A stretch of 11,279 bases of DNA from Verrucomicrobiota bacterium (GTDB taxonomy: Bacteria > Verrucomicrobiota > Verrucomicrobiia > Limisphaerales > UBA8199), in NCBI GenBank assembly GCA_026397855.1, contig JAPLUA010000193.1, positions 1 to 11,279 on the forward strand, in the 5' to 3' direction. The notes beneath the pieces were generated by a model. That model saw only the letters and a program-made list of their open reading frames with translations, made no database searches and was not told the DNA's origin. This document shows, one piece after another, positions 4,905-11,040 of the stretch (the stretch's first letter is position 1; every line of letters begins with the position of its first letter). Position numbers and translations under genes: made by a program.

Positions 4905-5432
4905 ATGCGTGCGGAAACTGACTTGGCCAAGCTAAAGGCGTTTATGATCGCGCTCGGGAAGCGGGTGCCGGGCGCGGGGCGTATCTATCTTACGGGTGGG
5001 GCCACCGCCGTTCTCCATGGCTGGCGACCGATGACAATTGACATTGATCTCAAACCAGACCCCGAGCCGCTCGGCCTCTTTGAGGCGCTCGCAATACTTA
5101 AGGATCAACTCGATATTAATGTGGAACTCGCCTGTCCGGACCAGTTCATCCCCGCCATTCCGGGATGGCGCGAACGCAGCATCTTCATCGCTCGCCACGG
5201 GCTGCTCGATTTTTTTCATTACGACCCTTACGGACAGGCTATGTCCAAGCTACAACGCCGCCACGACCGTGACCTCCTGGACGTTTGCTCCATGCTGCGC
5301 GCAAAACTGATCGCCAAGGATCGCCTGCGAGAGATGTTCACCCTGATCAAGCCGCAACTGATCCGCTACCCCGCGATTGATCCAGGTTCATTTGAAGCCG
5401 CAGTCCTGAGATTCTGCGATGACAAATCATGA
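4905..5432 (+). CDS. DUF6036/AbiEii-like nucleotidyltransferase-fold protein
   Basis: A 175-residue protein whose N-terminal half has a nucleotidyltransferase core: IYLTGGATAVLHGWRPMTIDIDLK (about residues 27-50), with the double-glycine loop and Asp46/Asp48 as probable metal ligands. This resembles the DUF6036 and AbiEii-like groups of MNT proteins, many of them toxin or antitoxin components. LLDFFHYDPYGQAMSKLQRRHDRDLLDV (about 101-128) is also typical, with a conserved Lys followed by an acidic motif. It overlaps the next gene by 14 bp, so the two are translationally coupled and probably act together. It sits between remnants of other genes (HEPN upstream, YdcF tail downstream), which suggests a mobile or accessory module. 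The substrate is unknown. Confidence 0.8.
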   Translation: MRAETDLAKLKAFMIALGKRVPGAGRIYLTGGATAVLHGWRPMTIDIDLKPDPEPLGLFEALAILKDQLDINVELACPDQFIPAIPGWRERSIFIARHGLLDFFHYDPYGQAMSKLQRRHDRDLLDVCSMLRAKLIAKDRLREMFTLIKPQLIRYPAIDPGSFEAAVLRFCDDKS

Positions 5433-5760
5433 GCTGATGCTGGGGCTTCCTGGAGAGGCGCTCTTGCGGGAAGGTCTGGCCGATGTTCAGTCTCGCAGAT
5501 GCACCGTCCCTGCCTGCCTGGTGAGCATCGCCTGGTCCCGGTTGTGTTCCGCTGGATTGATCCCGGGGGCGGTTGCCAGTTCATGTCCCGAACCGGAGCG
5601 GCAACTGTACCACCTGCTCCGGCAGGAGGGTGGCGACGCTTACTCCCGATACAACTCCTTGCTTCGCGAGTTGATGAGCTTTGAACAGGCGCTCGACCGA
5701 CGACAAAGCAAGATCCAGCTTTCAGCACTTGATGTGGCCCGTAGTCCTGTGGTCCCATAG
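5419..5760 (+). CDS. Small partner protein of the DUF6036-type gene, function unknown
   Basis: A 113-residue soluble, mostly helical protein beginning inside the preceding gene (14-bp overlap). Recognisable features are GLADVQSRRCTVPACLVSIAWSRL (about 19-42), PEPERQLYHLL (57-67) and GDAYSRYNSLLRELMSFEQAL (72-92). Small proteins with this SRYN...L.SFE pattern commonly accompany DUF6036 genes as I recall, but no activity is known to me. It is therefore a candidate toxin or antitoxin partner by position only. From about residue 103 the protein is coded by a dispersed repeat (GTAGTCCTGTGGTCC type), which also provides the TAG stop, so the native C-terminus may have been replaced. Confidence 0.7.
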   Translation: MTNHELMLGLPGEALLREGLADVQSRRCTVPACLVSIAWSRLCSAGLIPGAVASSCPEPERQLYHLLRQEGGDAYSRYNSLLRELMSFEQALDRRQSKIQLSALDVARSPVVP

Positions 5761-5795
5761 TCCGCAGTTTCCGATTTCAGCTTTTCGGCATGTCG
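5735..5795 (+). repeat. Dispersed repeats overlapping the 3' end of the partner gene
   Basis: GTAGTCCTGTGGTCC-type sequence (5735-5766) is followed by a GATTTCAGCTTTTCGGCATG-type block (about 5773-5792). The first belongs with 3032-3056 and 4078-4112. The second is related to the CTGAAATC/CTGACAT family at 4691 and 10866. Confidence 0.65.
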
Positions 5796-5799
5796 CATT

Positions 5800-5899
5800 G
5801 AGATCATTGAAGAGATGGTCGGAAGGCTCTCATGCCGCAACGCTAATAGACTTCCAAAACGAGGTGATGAAGTCGGGTTTCTATCACGTCCGCTATTGA
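5800..5899 (+). pseudogene. 3' remnant of a second YdcF/DUF218 gene
   Basis: The frame ending at TGA 5897-5899 reads LIDFQNEVMKSGFYHVRY at its end. The intact YdcF upstream ends LIGFQNEVVKSAYYHLKY. Twelve of 18 residues are identical, the rest are mostly conservative, and both stop at the same point. A Trp a dozen or so residues earlier also fits. Nothing upstream resembles the DUF218 catalytic core. The nucleotide sequence has diverged, so this is not a recent local copy. It abuts the methyltransferase gene. Confidence 0.6.
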
Positions 5900-5908
5900 G
5901 CCCTTAGG

Positions 5909-6592
5909 ATGTTCGAGGACCTTCTCTCGCATTACAACTCGATGGAGCCGGCCGGCAGGGACGCCTGGAATCCGCTGACCAACGAGTTGGAGCTGTGGCA
6001 TCGAACGCGTCTGCTGGTCGAGTTTGCCCGGGCGCTCCGGGCCCTGCCTGGTCCCATCGAAAAGGCAAGGGTGCTCGATGTCGGGTGCGGGGTTGGCCGG
6101 AGCACGCGGCTGCTGCTCGAATTCGGCCTCCGTCCGGAGAATATTCTGGGCATTGATCTTCGGCCCACGGCGATTGAACACGCCCGGCAGCTCAACCCGG
6201 CGATCCCATTCCGCGCCGTCAACGGCTTTGACGACTGGCCGGCGGAATTGCAGTTTGATCTCTGTCTCCAATGCACGGTGTTTAGCTCGATTTCCGGCGT
6301 GGAGCGGCGCGAAGGGACCGCCCGCATGATGGAGAAGGCGGTGGGAAGCAAGGGGTTCATTTTCTGGTGGGATCGGCTCCGGGCCAACGACTTCGCGGGG
6401 AATGATCCCCTCGACCCGGCGGCGTTTTTCCCTGGCAGGCATCTGCTCTCGCTTCGCCCTGTTTCCCTTTGGCCATCGATTGAGGAGAGCCTGCGACCGT
6501 TGCGTGGGCTGCGGAAAATCCTTGTTTCTGTCTTCGGGCGGTTCGGCTATCCGAAAACCCATGTCGCGGCGGTGTTTGGGCCCAAATCGTGA
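5909..6592 (+). CDS. Class I SAM-dependent methyltransferase
   Basis: A 227-residue Rossmann-fold methyltransferase. Motif I is VLDVGCGVGRSTR (about residues 54-66), followed by motif II-like ILGIDLRPTAIEHARQL (about 78-94) and LQFDLCLQCTVFSSI (about 113-127), then a FIFWWDRLR segment (about 150-158). The N-terminal YNSMEPAGRDAWNPLTNELELWHR resembles methyltransferases found among glycan genes, so a sugar or glycan end is the likely substrate (inference). The length is normal and no repeat block interrupts it, unlike its neighbours. AGG abuts the ATG. An internal ATG at 5942 is possible but would drop conserved-looking sequence. It lies 24 bp before the SDR gene in the same direction. Confidence 0.87.
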   Translation: MFEDLLSHYNSMEPAGRDAWNPLTNELELWHRTRLLVEFARALRALPGPIEKARVLDVGCGVGRSTRLLLEFGLRPENILGIDLRPTAIEHARQLNPAIPFRAVNGFDDWPAELQFDLCLQCTVFSSISGVERREGTARMMEKAVGSKGFIFWWDRLRANDFAGNDPLDPAAFFPGRHLLSLRPVSLWPSIEESLRPLRGLRKILVSVFGRFGYPKTHVAAVFGPKS

Positions 6593-6616
6593 TGAATTCC
6601 GCCCTCTGATTCTACT

Positions 6617-7594
6617 ATGAAATACCTGGTCACAGGCGCGGGCGGGTTTATCGGCAGCCATGTGGTGGAGGCGTTGCTTGGCGCCGGCCATGAAGTGCGT
6701 GCGCTGGCCCGCTACAACGGCCGCGGCAGTTGGGGACATCTCGACACCAGTCCCGCTGCGACACACCCGAAACTCGATGTTCGACTCGGCGACGTCACAG
6801 ATGCCTCGATGATGCGAACCCTGGTGGACGGCTGCGACGTCGTCCTCCACCTCGCCGCCCTCATCGGCATCCCCTACTCGTACCACGCGCCGGCCTCCTA
6901 CATCGCCACCAACGTGAGCGGCACCCTGAACATCCTCGAAGCCTGCCGCGCGACGCCCGTGCGCCGTGTGGTGGTCACCTCCACCAGCGAGGTCTATGGC
7001 ACAGCCCGCTACGCGCCGATTGACGAAAAGCACCCTCTGCAAGGTCAATCCCCTTACTCTGCCAGCAAGATCGCCGCCGACAAACTGGCCGAATCCTACT
7101 TCTGCAGCTTTGATCTCCCCGTCGTCACCTTGCGCCCTTTCAACACTTACGGCCCCCGCCAGTCGGCCCGCGCCGTCATCCCCACGGTCCTGACCCAGGC
7201 GCTCAACGGCGCCAGCGAGATTTGCCTCGGCAACCTCGATCCCAAACGTGACCTGACCTTCGTGGAAGACACCGCCCGTGCTTTCCTCCTGGCAGCGGAA
7301 ACGCCCGGCATCGAAGGCGAAGTCATCCATTTCGGCCAGGGGGAAGCCGTGACCGTAGGCGAGCTGGCCCAAAAATGCCTGGACGCCGTCAGCAGCAAAG
7401 CCCGCATCACCAGCGTATCCGAACGCCAACGCCCCGAAAAAAGCGAGGTCGGCCTGCTCCTCTGCGACCCGGCAAAAGCCCGTCGCGTCCTGAACTGGAC
7501 CCCGCAAGTCTCCCTGGATGAAGGCCTGCGGCGGACGGCCGACTACCTCCGGAAGAATCTAGGGCAATATCGGCAAGGGCATTACGTGGTGTGA
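6617..7594 (+). CDS. LegB-like NAD-dependent 4,6-dehydratase/epimerase (extended SDR)
   Basis: A 325-residue extended short-chain dehydrogenase acting on a nucleotide sugar. The NAD-binding TGAGGFIG is at residues 6-13. The catalytic region is TSTSEVYGTARYAPIDEKHP (121-140), with YSASK (Tyr147, Lys151). NTYGPRQSARAVIPT follows at about 175-189. The early ARYNGRGSWGHLD segment resembles the LegB / EDH_00030 group, which makes 4-keto-6-deoxy sugars for nonulosonic acids. The nucleotidyltransferase and aminotransferase that follow are the usual companions of that group. Length is full and there are no repeat insertions. No Shine-Dalgarno sequence precedes the ATG. SDR family membership is firm; the exact substrate (probably UDP- or GDP-GlcNAc-type) is inferred. 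Confidence 0.9.
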   Translation: MKYLVTGAGGFIGSHVVEALLGAGHEVRALARYNGRGSWGHLDTSPAATHPKLDVRLGDVTDASMMRTLVDGCDVVLHLAALIGIPYSYHAPASYIATNVSGTLNILEACRATPVRRVVVTSTSEVYGTARYAPIDEKHPLQGQSPYSASKIAADKLAESYFCSFDLPVVTLRPFNTYGPRQSARAVIPTVLTQALNGASEICLGNLDPKRDLTFVEDTARAFLLAAETPGIEGEVIHFGQGEAVTVGELAQKCLDAVSSKARITSVSERQRPEKSEVGLLLCDPAKARRVLNWTPQVSLDEGLRRTADYLRKNLGQYRQGHYVV

Positions 7595-7673
7595 CGGGCA
7601 GGCGCATCTTACTTGATTGGGCAATTTCTGCTTTCTGCTTTCCCAATTTCTGCTTTTCAGAACGCCCTCCTAA
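7595..7673 (+). repeat. TTTCTGC-type heptamer repeat leader before the sugar nucleotidyltransferase gene
   Basis: The 30 bases at 7628-7657 match 9932-9961 at 28 of 30 positions. They are the inverted relative of the repeat inside the glycosyltransferase gene near 2041-2070. The block ends 16 bases before the start codon, and no Shine-Dalgarno sequence is present. Confidence 0.75.
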
Positions 7674-8429
7674 ATGAAGCCCGCAAAGAAAACAAAACCC
7701 GCCCCTGCCGCCGGTCTGCGCGCTGTCATCCTCGCCGGCGGCAAGGGCGTCCGGCTACACCCGTTTACGGTCAATTTCCCTAAACCGCTCGTCCCGCTCG
7801 GGGACAAGCCGGTTCTTGAGGTGCTGATGGAACGGCTGCTGGCGTTTGGCATTAATGACGTTACGCTCACCCTCGGGCACCTGGCTGAGCTGCTGAAAGC
7901 CTATTTCCACCACCGGCAGGAATTCAGAAGCCGCTTCAAATTGCGCTATGTGGAGGAGGATGAGCCCACCGGAACGGCTGGATCGCTAGCCCATGTCCGG
8001 GGCCTGGACCGCACTTTCCTCGTCATGAACGGGGACTTGCTGACCGACCTCGACTTCGGCGCACTGGTGAACTTTCATCGGCAGCAAAAGGCAATGCTGA
8101 CCATCGCCACCCACATGCGCTCCGTAAAGGTTGACCTTGGCGTGCTTGATTTCGATAAGGAATATCGGATCACGGCATACCGGGAGAAGCCCGAGCATCA
8201 TTACCACGTCAGCATGGGCGTTTATGTTTATGAGCCAGCTGTGCTCCGCCATATCCCCAAAGGCAAGTATCTCGATTTTCCCGACCTGGTCTTGAAACTG
8301 GTCGCGAACGGCGATCGCGTCTGTGCCTACCCCGCAAAGTGCCAGTGGCTGGATATTGGTCGCCCCGACGACTATGCCCGCGCCCAGGCCATCTTCGCCG
8401 AAAAGCGAAGCGCCTCCGAGCGGGTCTGA
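7674..8429 (+). CDS. Sugar-phosphate nucleotidyltransferase
   Basis: A 251-residue NTP_transferase-family enzyme that would join a nucleoside triphosphate to a sugar 1-phosphate. The signature loop is ILAGGKGVRLHPFTVNFPKPLVPLGDKP (about residues 19-46), with the usual Thr/Ser of GxGTRL replaced by Val. FLVMNGDLLTDLDF (115-128) carries the metal-binding Asp. YREKPEHHYHVSMGVYVYEP (about 174-193) carries the conserved EKP and product-binding region, and CQWLDIGRPDDYARA is near the end. There is no C-terminal hexapeptide repeat and no N-terminal CBS pair, both common in relatives. The first 13 residues are a Lys/Pro/Ala-rich tail that may be repeat-derived or an over-extended start. It probably supplies an activated sugar to the adjacent dehydratase and aminotransferase. 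Confidence 0.88.
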   Translation: MKPAKKTKPAPAAGLRAVILAGGKGVRLHPFTVNFPKPLVPLGDKPVLEVLMERLLAFGINDVTLTLGHLAELLKAYFHHRQEFRSRFKLRYVEEDEPTGTAGSLAHVRGLDRTFLVMNGDLLTDLDFGALVNFHRQQKAMLTIATHMRSVKVDLGVLDFDKEYRITAYREKPEHHYHVSMGVYVYEPAVLRHIPKGKYLDFPDLVLKLVANGDRVCAYPAKCQWLDIGRPDDYARAQAIFAEKRSASERV

Positions 8430-8543
8430 TCTGGAAGATCGAAGATCGAAAATCAAAGATCGCCGGTCTCCTATCTTCCGTCTTGCATCTTCTATCTCCG
8501 GTATGACGATCTCCCATCTTCAATCTCCTATCTCCTGTCTGAA
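8430..8543 (+). repeat. Purine-then-pyrimidine foldback repeat before the aminotransferase gene
   Basis: A purine-rich half of GATCGAA heptamers (about 8433-8460) is followed by a pyrimidine-rich half of CTATCTTCC/CATCTCC units (about 8467-8538). The halves are imperfectly complementary, so the transcript could fold back. The 17 bases at 8434-8450 recur exactly at 9541-9557, inside the aminotransferase gene, where they are again followed by a pyrimidine half. The block fills the entire gap up to the start codon. Confidence 0.7.
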
Positions 8544-9875
8544 ATGACCTGGCACATCCCCCTAAGCGACCTCGACTACGGCCCCGAAGAAGAGGCTGCG
8601 GTCTTGCGCGTCTTGAAGACGAAGTGGCTCTCCATGGGCCCGGAGACCAAAGCCTTCGAGGAAGAATTCGCAGCTTCCGTCGGGACGAAGCACGCCATCG
8701 CCGTCTCCAACGGCACCGCCGCCCTGCACCTTGCCTTCCTGGCCCTGGGGATCGGCCCCGGCGAAACCATCATCCAACCCGCCGTCAACTTCGTCGCCTC
8801 CGCCAACATGACCAAAGCCGTCGGCGCCACCCCCCTCTTCGCCGACATCAACTCCCTGGACGAGCCAACCCTCTCCCCCGAGTCCATCTCCCATCTTCTA
8901 TCTTCCATCTCCCCGACGGCGTCCGCTTTTCGGCCGAAGGCCGTCGTCGTGATGCACTATGGCGGCCACTGCTGCCGCATGGCAGAAATCCAGAAAATCT
9001 GCCGCCAGTACAATCTCGCCCTGGTTGAAGACGCCTGCCACGCCATCGGCGCCCGTTACTCCGACATTCCGCATCACGCATCCCGCATCACGCATCACGC
9101 ATCACCACCCCCTGACCTTGGTGCCGATCTCCCATCTCCCAACTCCGATCTCCCATCTTCCCCCCAGTCCGTCGGCTCCCTAGGCGACATCGGCTGTTTC
9201 TCCTTCTTCAGCAACAAGAACCTCGTCACCGGCGAAGGTGGCATGGTCACTACAAACCGCGATGACATCGCCGAAAAGGTGCGCAATCTCCGCTCGCACG
9301 GCATGAGCACGCTCACCTGGGACCGCCACCGCGGCCATGCCGCTTCCTACGATGTGCTCGCACACGGCTATAATTACCGTCTGGACGACCTCCGCTCCGC
9401 CTTGGGCCGCGAGCAACTCAAGAAGTTGGACCGCAACAACCAGCGCCGCCGGGAACTGACCTCCCTTTATTGGGAAAACCTCGCCCCCCTCGAGCAGCAA
9501 GGCTGGACCCTCCCCTTCAAGCGCATGGGCGTTGAAGAAGGAAGATCGAAGATCGAAGATAGCAGCTCCCCTTCCCATCTCCGATCTCCCATCTCCTATC
9601 TGCCTTCTTCGTGCGCCGCCCATCTCATGGTGGTCGTCGCCCCCGATGCCGAGACCCGCTGGCGCAGCGCCGAAGCGCTGAAGGCGAAAGGCATCCAAAC
9701 CAGTCTGCACTATCCATTCGTCCCCAGCTTCACCGCCTTCCGCGAAAGCACCAAAACGGGAGAACAGCCAATCTCCGCCGAATTCTCCAAACGCGTCATC
9801 ACCCTCCCCCTCTATCCGACCATGACCCCTGAACAAGTGGAAACAGTCTGCGCCACCCTGATCCCTGATCACTAA
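8544..9875 (+). CDS. DegT/DnrJ/EryC1/StrS-family PLP aminotransferase with three in-frame repeat insertions
   Basis: A 443-residue PLP enzyme that would aminate a keto nucleotide sugar, most likely the product of the nearby LegB-like enzyme. HAIAVSNGTAALHLAFLALG (50-69) binds the cofactor phosphate. LVEDACHAIGA (160-170) holds Asp163 and His166. FSFFSNKNLVTGEGG (219-233) holds the Schiff-base Lys225, and GYNYRLDDLRSALG follows. The protein is about 60-70 residues longer than usual because of three low-complexity blocks coded by dispersed repeats: about residues 114-130, 173-210 and 330-355. The second separates ACHAIGARY from GSLGDIGCFSFF, which are normally joined by a short turn. No stop or frameshift results and the active-site residues are intact. 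The C-terminal LPLYPTMTPEQVE is typical. Confidence 0.9.
   Translation: MTWHIPLSDLDYGPEEEAAVLRVLKTKWLSMGPETKAFEEEFAASVGTKHAIAVSNGTAALHLAFLALGIGPGETIIQPAVNFVASANMTKAVGATPLFADINSLDEPTLSPESISHLLSSISPTASAFRPKAVVVMHYGGHCCRMAEIQKICRQYNLALVEDACHAIGARYSDIPHHASRITHHASPPPDLGADLPSPNSDLPSSPQSVGSLGDIGCFSFFSNKNLVTGEGGMVTTNRDDIAEKVRNLRSHGMSTLTWDRHRGHAASYDVLAHGYNYRLDDLRSALGREQLKKLDRNNQRRRELTSLYWENLAPLEQQGWTLPFKRMGVEEGRSKIEDSSSPSHLRSPISYLPSSCAAHLMVVVAPDAETRWRSAEALKAKGIQTSLHYPFVPSFTAFRESTKTGEQPISAEFSKRVITLPLYPTMTPEQVETVCATLIPDH
8883..8914 (+). repeat. In-frame CATCTTC-type repeat, aminotransferase insertion 1
   Basis: Pyrimidine units such as CATCTCC and CATCTTC code for an Ile/Ser/Leu-rich stretch around residues 114-124, between the FADI strand and KAVVVMHYGG. 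The reading frame is kept. A few flanking codons (Thr-Ala-Ser-Ala-Phe-Arg) may belong to the block too. Confidence 0.65.
9063..9176 (+). repeat. In-frame GCATCAC heptamer plus CATCTCC repeats, aminotransferase insertion 2
   Basis: Five tandem 7-bp units (GCATCAC, with one GCATCCC) occupy 9071-9105. After a short spacer, CATCTCC/GATCTCC-type units run to about 9162. Together they code for roughly 38 extra residues rich in Pro, Ser and His between two active-site motifs. The 35-bp heptamer array alone is not a multiple of three, so the surrounding sequence must compensate to keep the frame. Confidence 0.8.
9534..9610 (+). repeat. In-frame purine/pyrimidine foldback repeat, aminotransferase insertion 3
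   Basis: GATCGAA heptamers (9541-9562) are followed by CCATCTCC/CCTATC units (about 9570-9602). The arrangement is the same as at 8433-8538, and 17 bases (9541-9557) are identical to 8434-8450. It codes for a Ser/Arg/Pro linker of about 25 residues before the strand AHLMVVVAPD. Confidence 0.75.
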
Positions 9876-9995
9876 TACCTGCTTAATGGCAGCCATCTCC
9901 CATCTTCCATCTCCTAACTCCCAGGTTGCCCCTGCTTTCAGCTTTCCCAATTTCAGCTTTTGACTTGATGCCCCCCATCTCCCATCTTCCATCTC
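9876..9995 (+). repeat. Dispersed repeats between the aminotransferase and permease genes, entering the permease
   Basis: CATCTCC-type units (9895-9921), then the TTTCAGC heptamer block 9932-9961 (28 of 30 positions identical to 7628-7657), then more CATCTTCC units (9975-9992). Both candidate permease start codons (9926, 9968) lie within it. Confidence 0.7.
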
Positions 9996-10840
9996 CGAGC
10001 TCCGAGAATTGGTCCCTGATCATCCGCCCCAAAACCGGATGGTTCGAACTCCACCTCGCCGACCTCTGGCGCTACCGCGACCTCACCACGCTGTTCGTCT
10101 GGCGCGATTTCGTGGCCCAATACAAGCAGACCATCCTCGGCCCCCTCTGGCACCTGCTCCAGCCGCTCTTTACCACGATCCTGTTCACCCTCATCTTTGG
10201 CCGCATCGCCAAACTCCCGACCGACAACATACCGCCCATGCTGTTCTACATGGCAGGAATAACCGCATGGACCTATTTCTCCGAGTGCCTCAACCGCACC
10301 TCCACCACCTTTCTGACCAACGCCAGCATCTTCGGCAAAGTCTATTTCCCCAGGCTCTGCGTCCCGCTCTCGGTCGTCATCTCGAACCTGATCAAATTCG
10401 CCATCCAGTTCGCCCTGTTCCTCGGCTTCCTGGCGTTCTTCTGGATGAAAGGCGCTCCCATCCACCCAAACATCTCCATTCTCCTAACTCCTATCTTGTT
10501 GTTAATGATGGCCGCCCTCGGTCTCGGCACCGGCATCATCGTCTCCGCCCTGACCACCAAATACCGCGACCTGCAGGTCCTGGTCACCTTTGGCGTCCAA
10601 TTGGCCATGTATGCCACCCCGGTCATCTACCCGCTCTCCATGTTTCCCAACTCGGCCCGCTGGATCATCGTCGTGACCCCCATGGCCCCGATCATTGAAG
10701 CCTTCCGGTATGCCTTCCTCGGCCAGGGCCTGTTCAGTTGGGGTTATCTAGGCATCAGCGCCGCCATCATCGCCGCCATCCTCTTCATAGGCATCGTCCT
10801 CTTCAACCACGTCGAGCGGACGTTTATGGATACGGTGTGA
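9968..10840 (+). CDS. ABC-2 type polysaccharide export permease (TagG/Wzm-like)
   Basis: A 290-residue inner-membrane permease that would move a finished glycan or lipid-linked polymer across the membrane with an ATPase partner. The amphipathic N-terminus ENWSLIIRPKTGWFELHLADLWRYRDLTTLFVWRDFVAQYKQT and ILGPLWHLLQPL are hallmarks of the family. About six membrane segments are visible: LFTTILFTLIF, MLFYMAGITAWTYF, LIKFAIQFALFLGFLAFF, ILLTPILLLMMAALGLGTGI, LQVLVTFGVQLAMYATPVIY and ISAAIIAAILFIGIVLF. GKVYFPRLCVPLS and RYAFLGQG also fit. I chose the ATG at 9968; an in-frame ATG at 9926 adds 14 repeat-coded residues. Either way the first dozen residues (MPPISHLPSPSS) come from repeat DNA. The ATPase gene is not in the window and is expected to follow. 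Confidence 0.88.
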   Translation: MPPISHLPSPSSENWSLIIRPKTGWFELHLADLWRYRDLTTLFVWRDFVAQYKQTILGPLWHLLQPLFTTILFTLIFGRIAKLPTDNIPPMLFYMAGITAWTYFSECLNRTSTTFLTNASIFGKVYFPRLCVPLSVVISNLIKFAIQFALFLGFLAFFWMKGAPIHPNISILLTPILLLMMAALGLGTGIIVSALTTKYRDLQVLVTFGVQLAMYATPVIYPLSMFPNSARWIIVVTPMAPIIEAFRYAFLGQGLFSWGYLGISAAIIAAILFIGIVLFNHVERTFMDTV

Positions 10841-10939
10841 GGGGGGCTGAAAGGTGAAATGCTGAAAAGCTGACATCCCGACATGCTGAAATCTGAAACC
10901 TGGGGTGGCGACGCTTACTGAGGAGTCCCCGGCATGCAC
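10841..10939. repeat. Dispersed repeat cluster 3' of the permease gene
   Basis: CTGAAA/CTGACAT units (10847-10900) include the 31 bases 10866-10896 that match 4691-4721 with one mismatch. The block 10917-10939 then matches 3071-3093 at 21 of 23 positions. From here to about 11179 (over 300 bases) I see no gene, only repeats and one strong palindrome. Confidence 0.75.
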
Positions 10940-10964
10940 TACACCCGGAACTGGAGAAGCCTCT

Positions 10965-10991
10965 CCCTCTCCCCTGCAGCAGGGGAGAGGG
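10965..10991. repeat. 27-bp palindrome, 12-bp stem with 3-base loop
   Basis: CCCTCTCCCCTG (10965-10976), CAG, then CAGGGGAGAGGG (10980-10991) form a perfect 12-bp stem. A related GGGGAGAGGGG follows immediately. It could end the transcript of the permease gene, but there is no U-tract. A dispersed palindrome is at least as likely. Confidence 0.6.
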
Positions 10992-11040
10992 CCGGGGAGA
11001 GGGGTCCCCCCAGTGTTGTCTATCCCGCGGACTTGGCAGT

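Noticed and set aside
5843..7507. A 554-codon open frame on the minus strand
   Set aside because: It is the antisense of the methyltransferase and the SDR gene, both with clear catalytic motifs on the plus strand. Its product is a Gly/Ala/Arg-rich sequence with no recognisable domain.
5628..10919. A 17-bp exact match between the partner gene (5628-5644) and the repeat region at 10903-10919
   Set aside because: At 5628 the sequence codes for GGDAYS in what looks like a native conserved motif of the partner protein. I could not tell chance from repeat origin, so it was not listed as a repeat copy.
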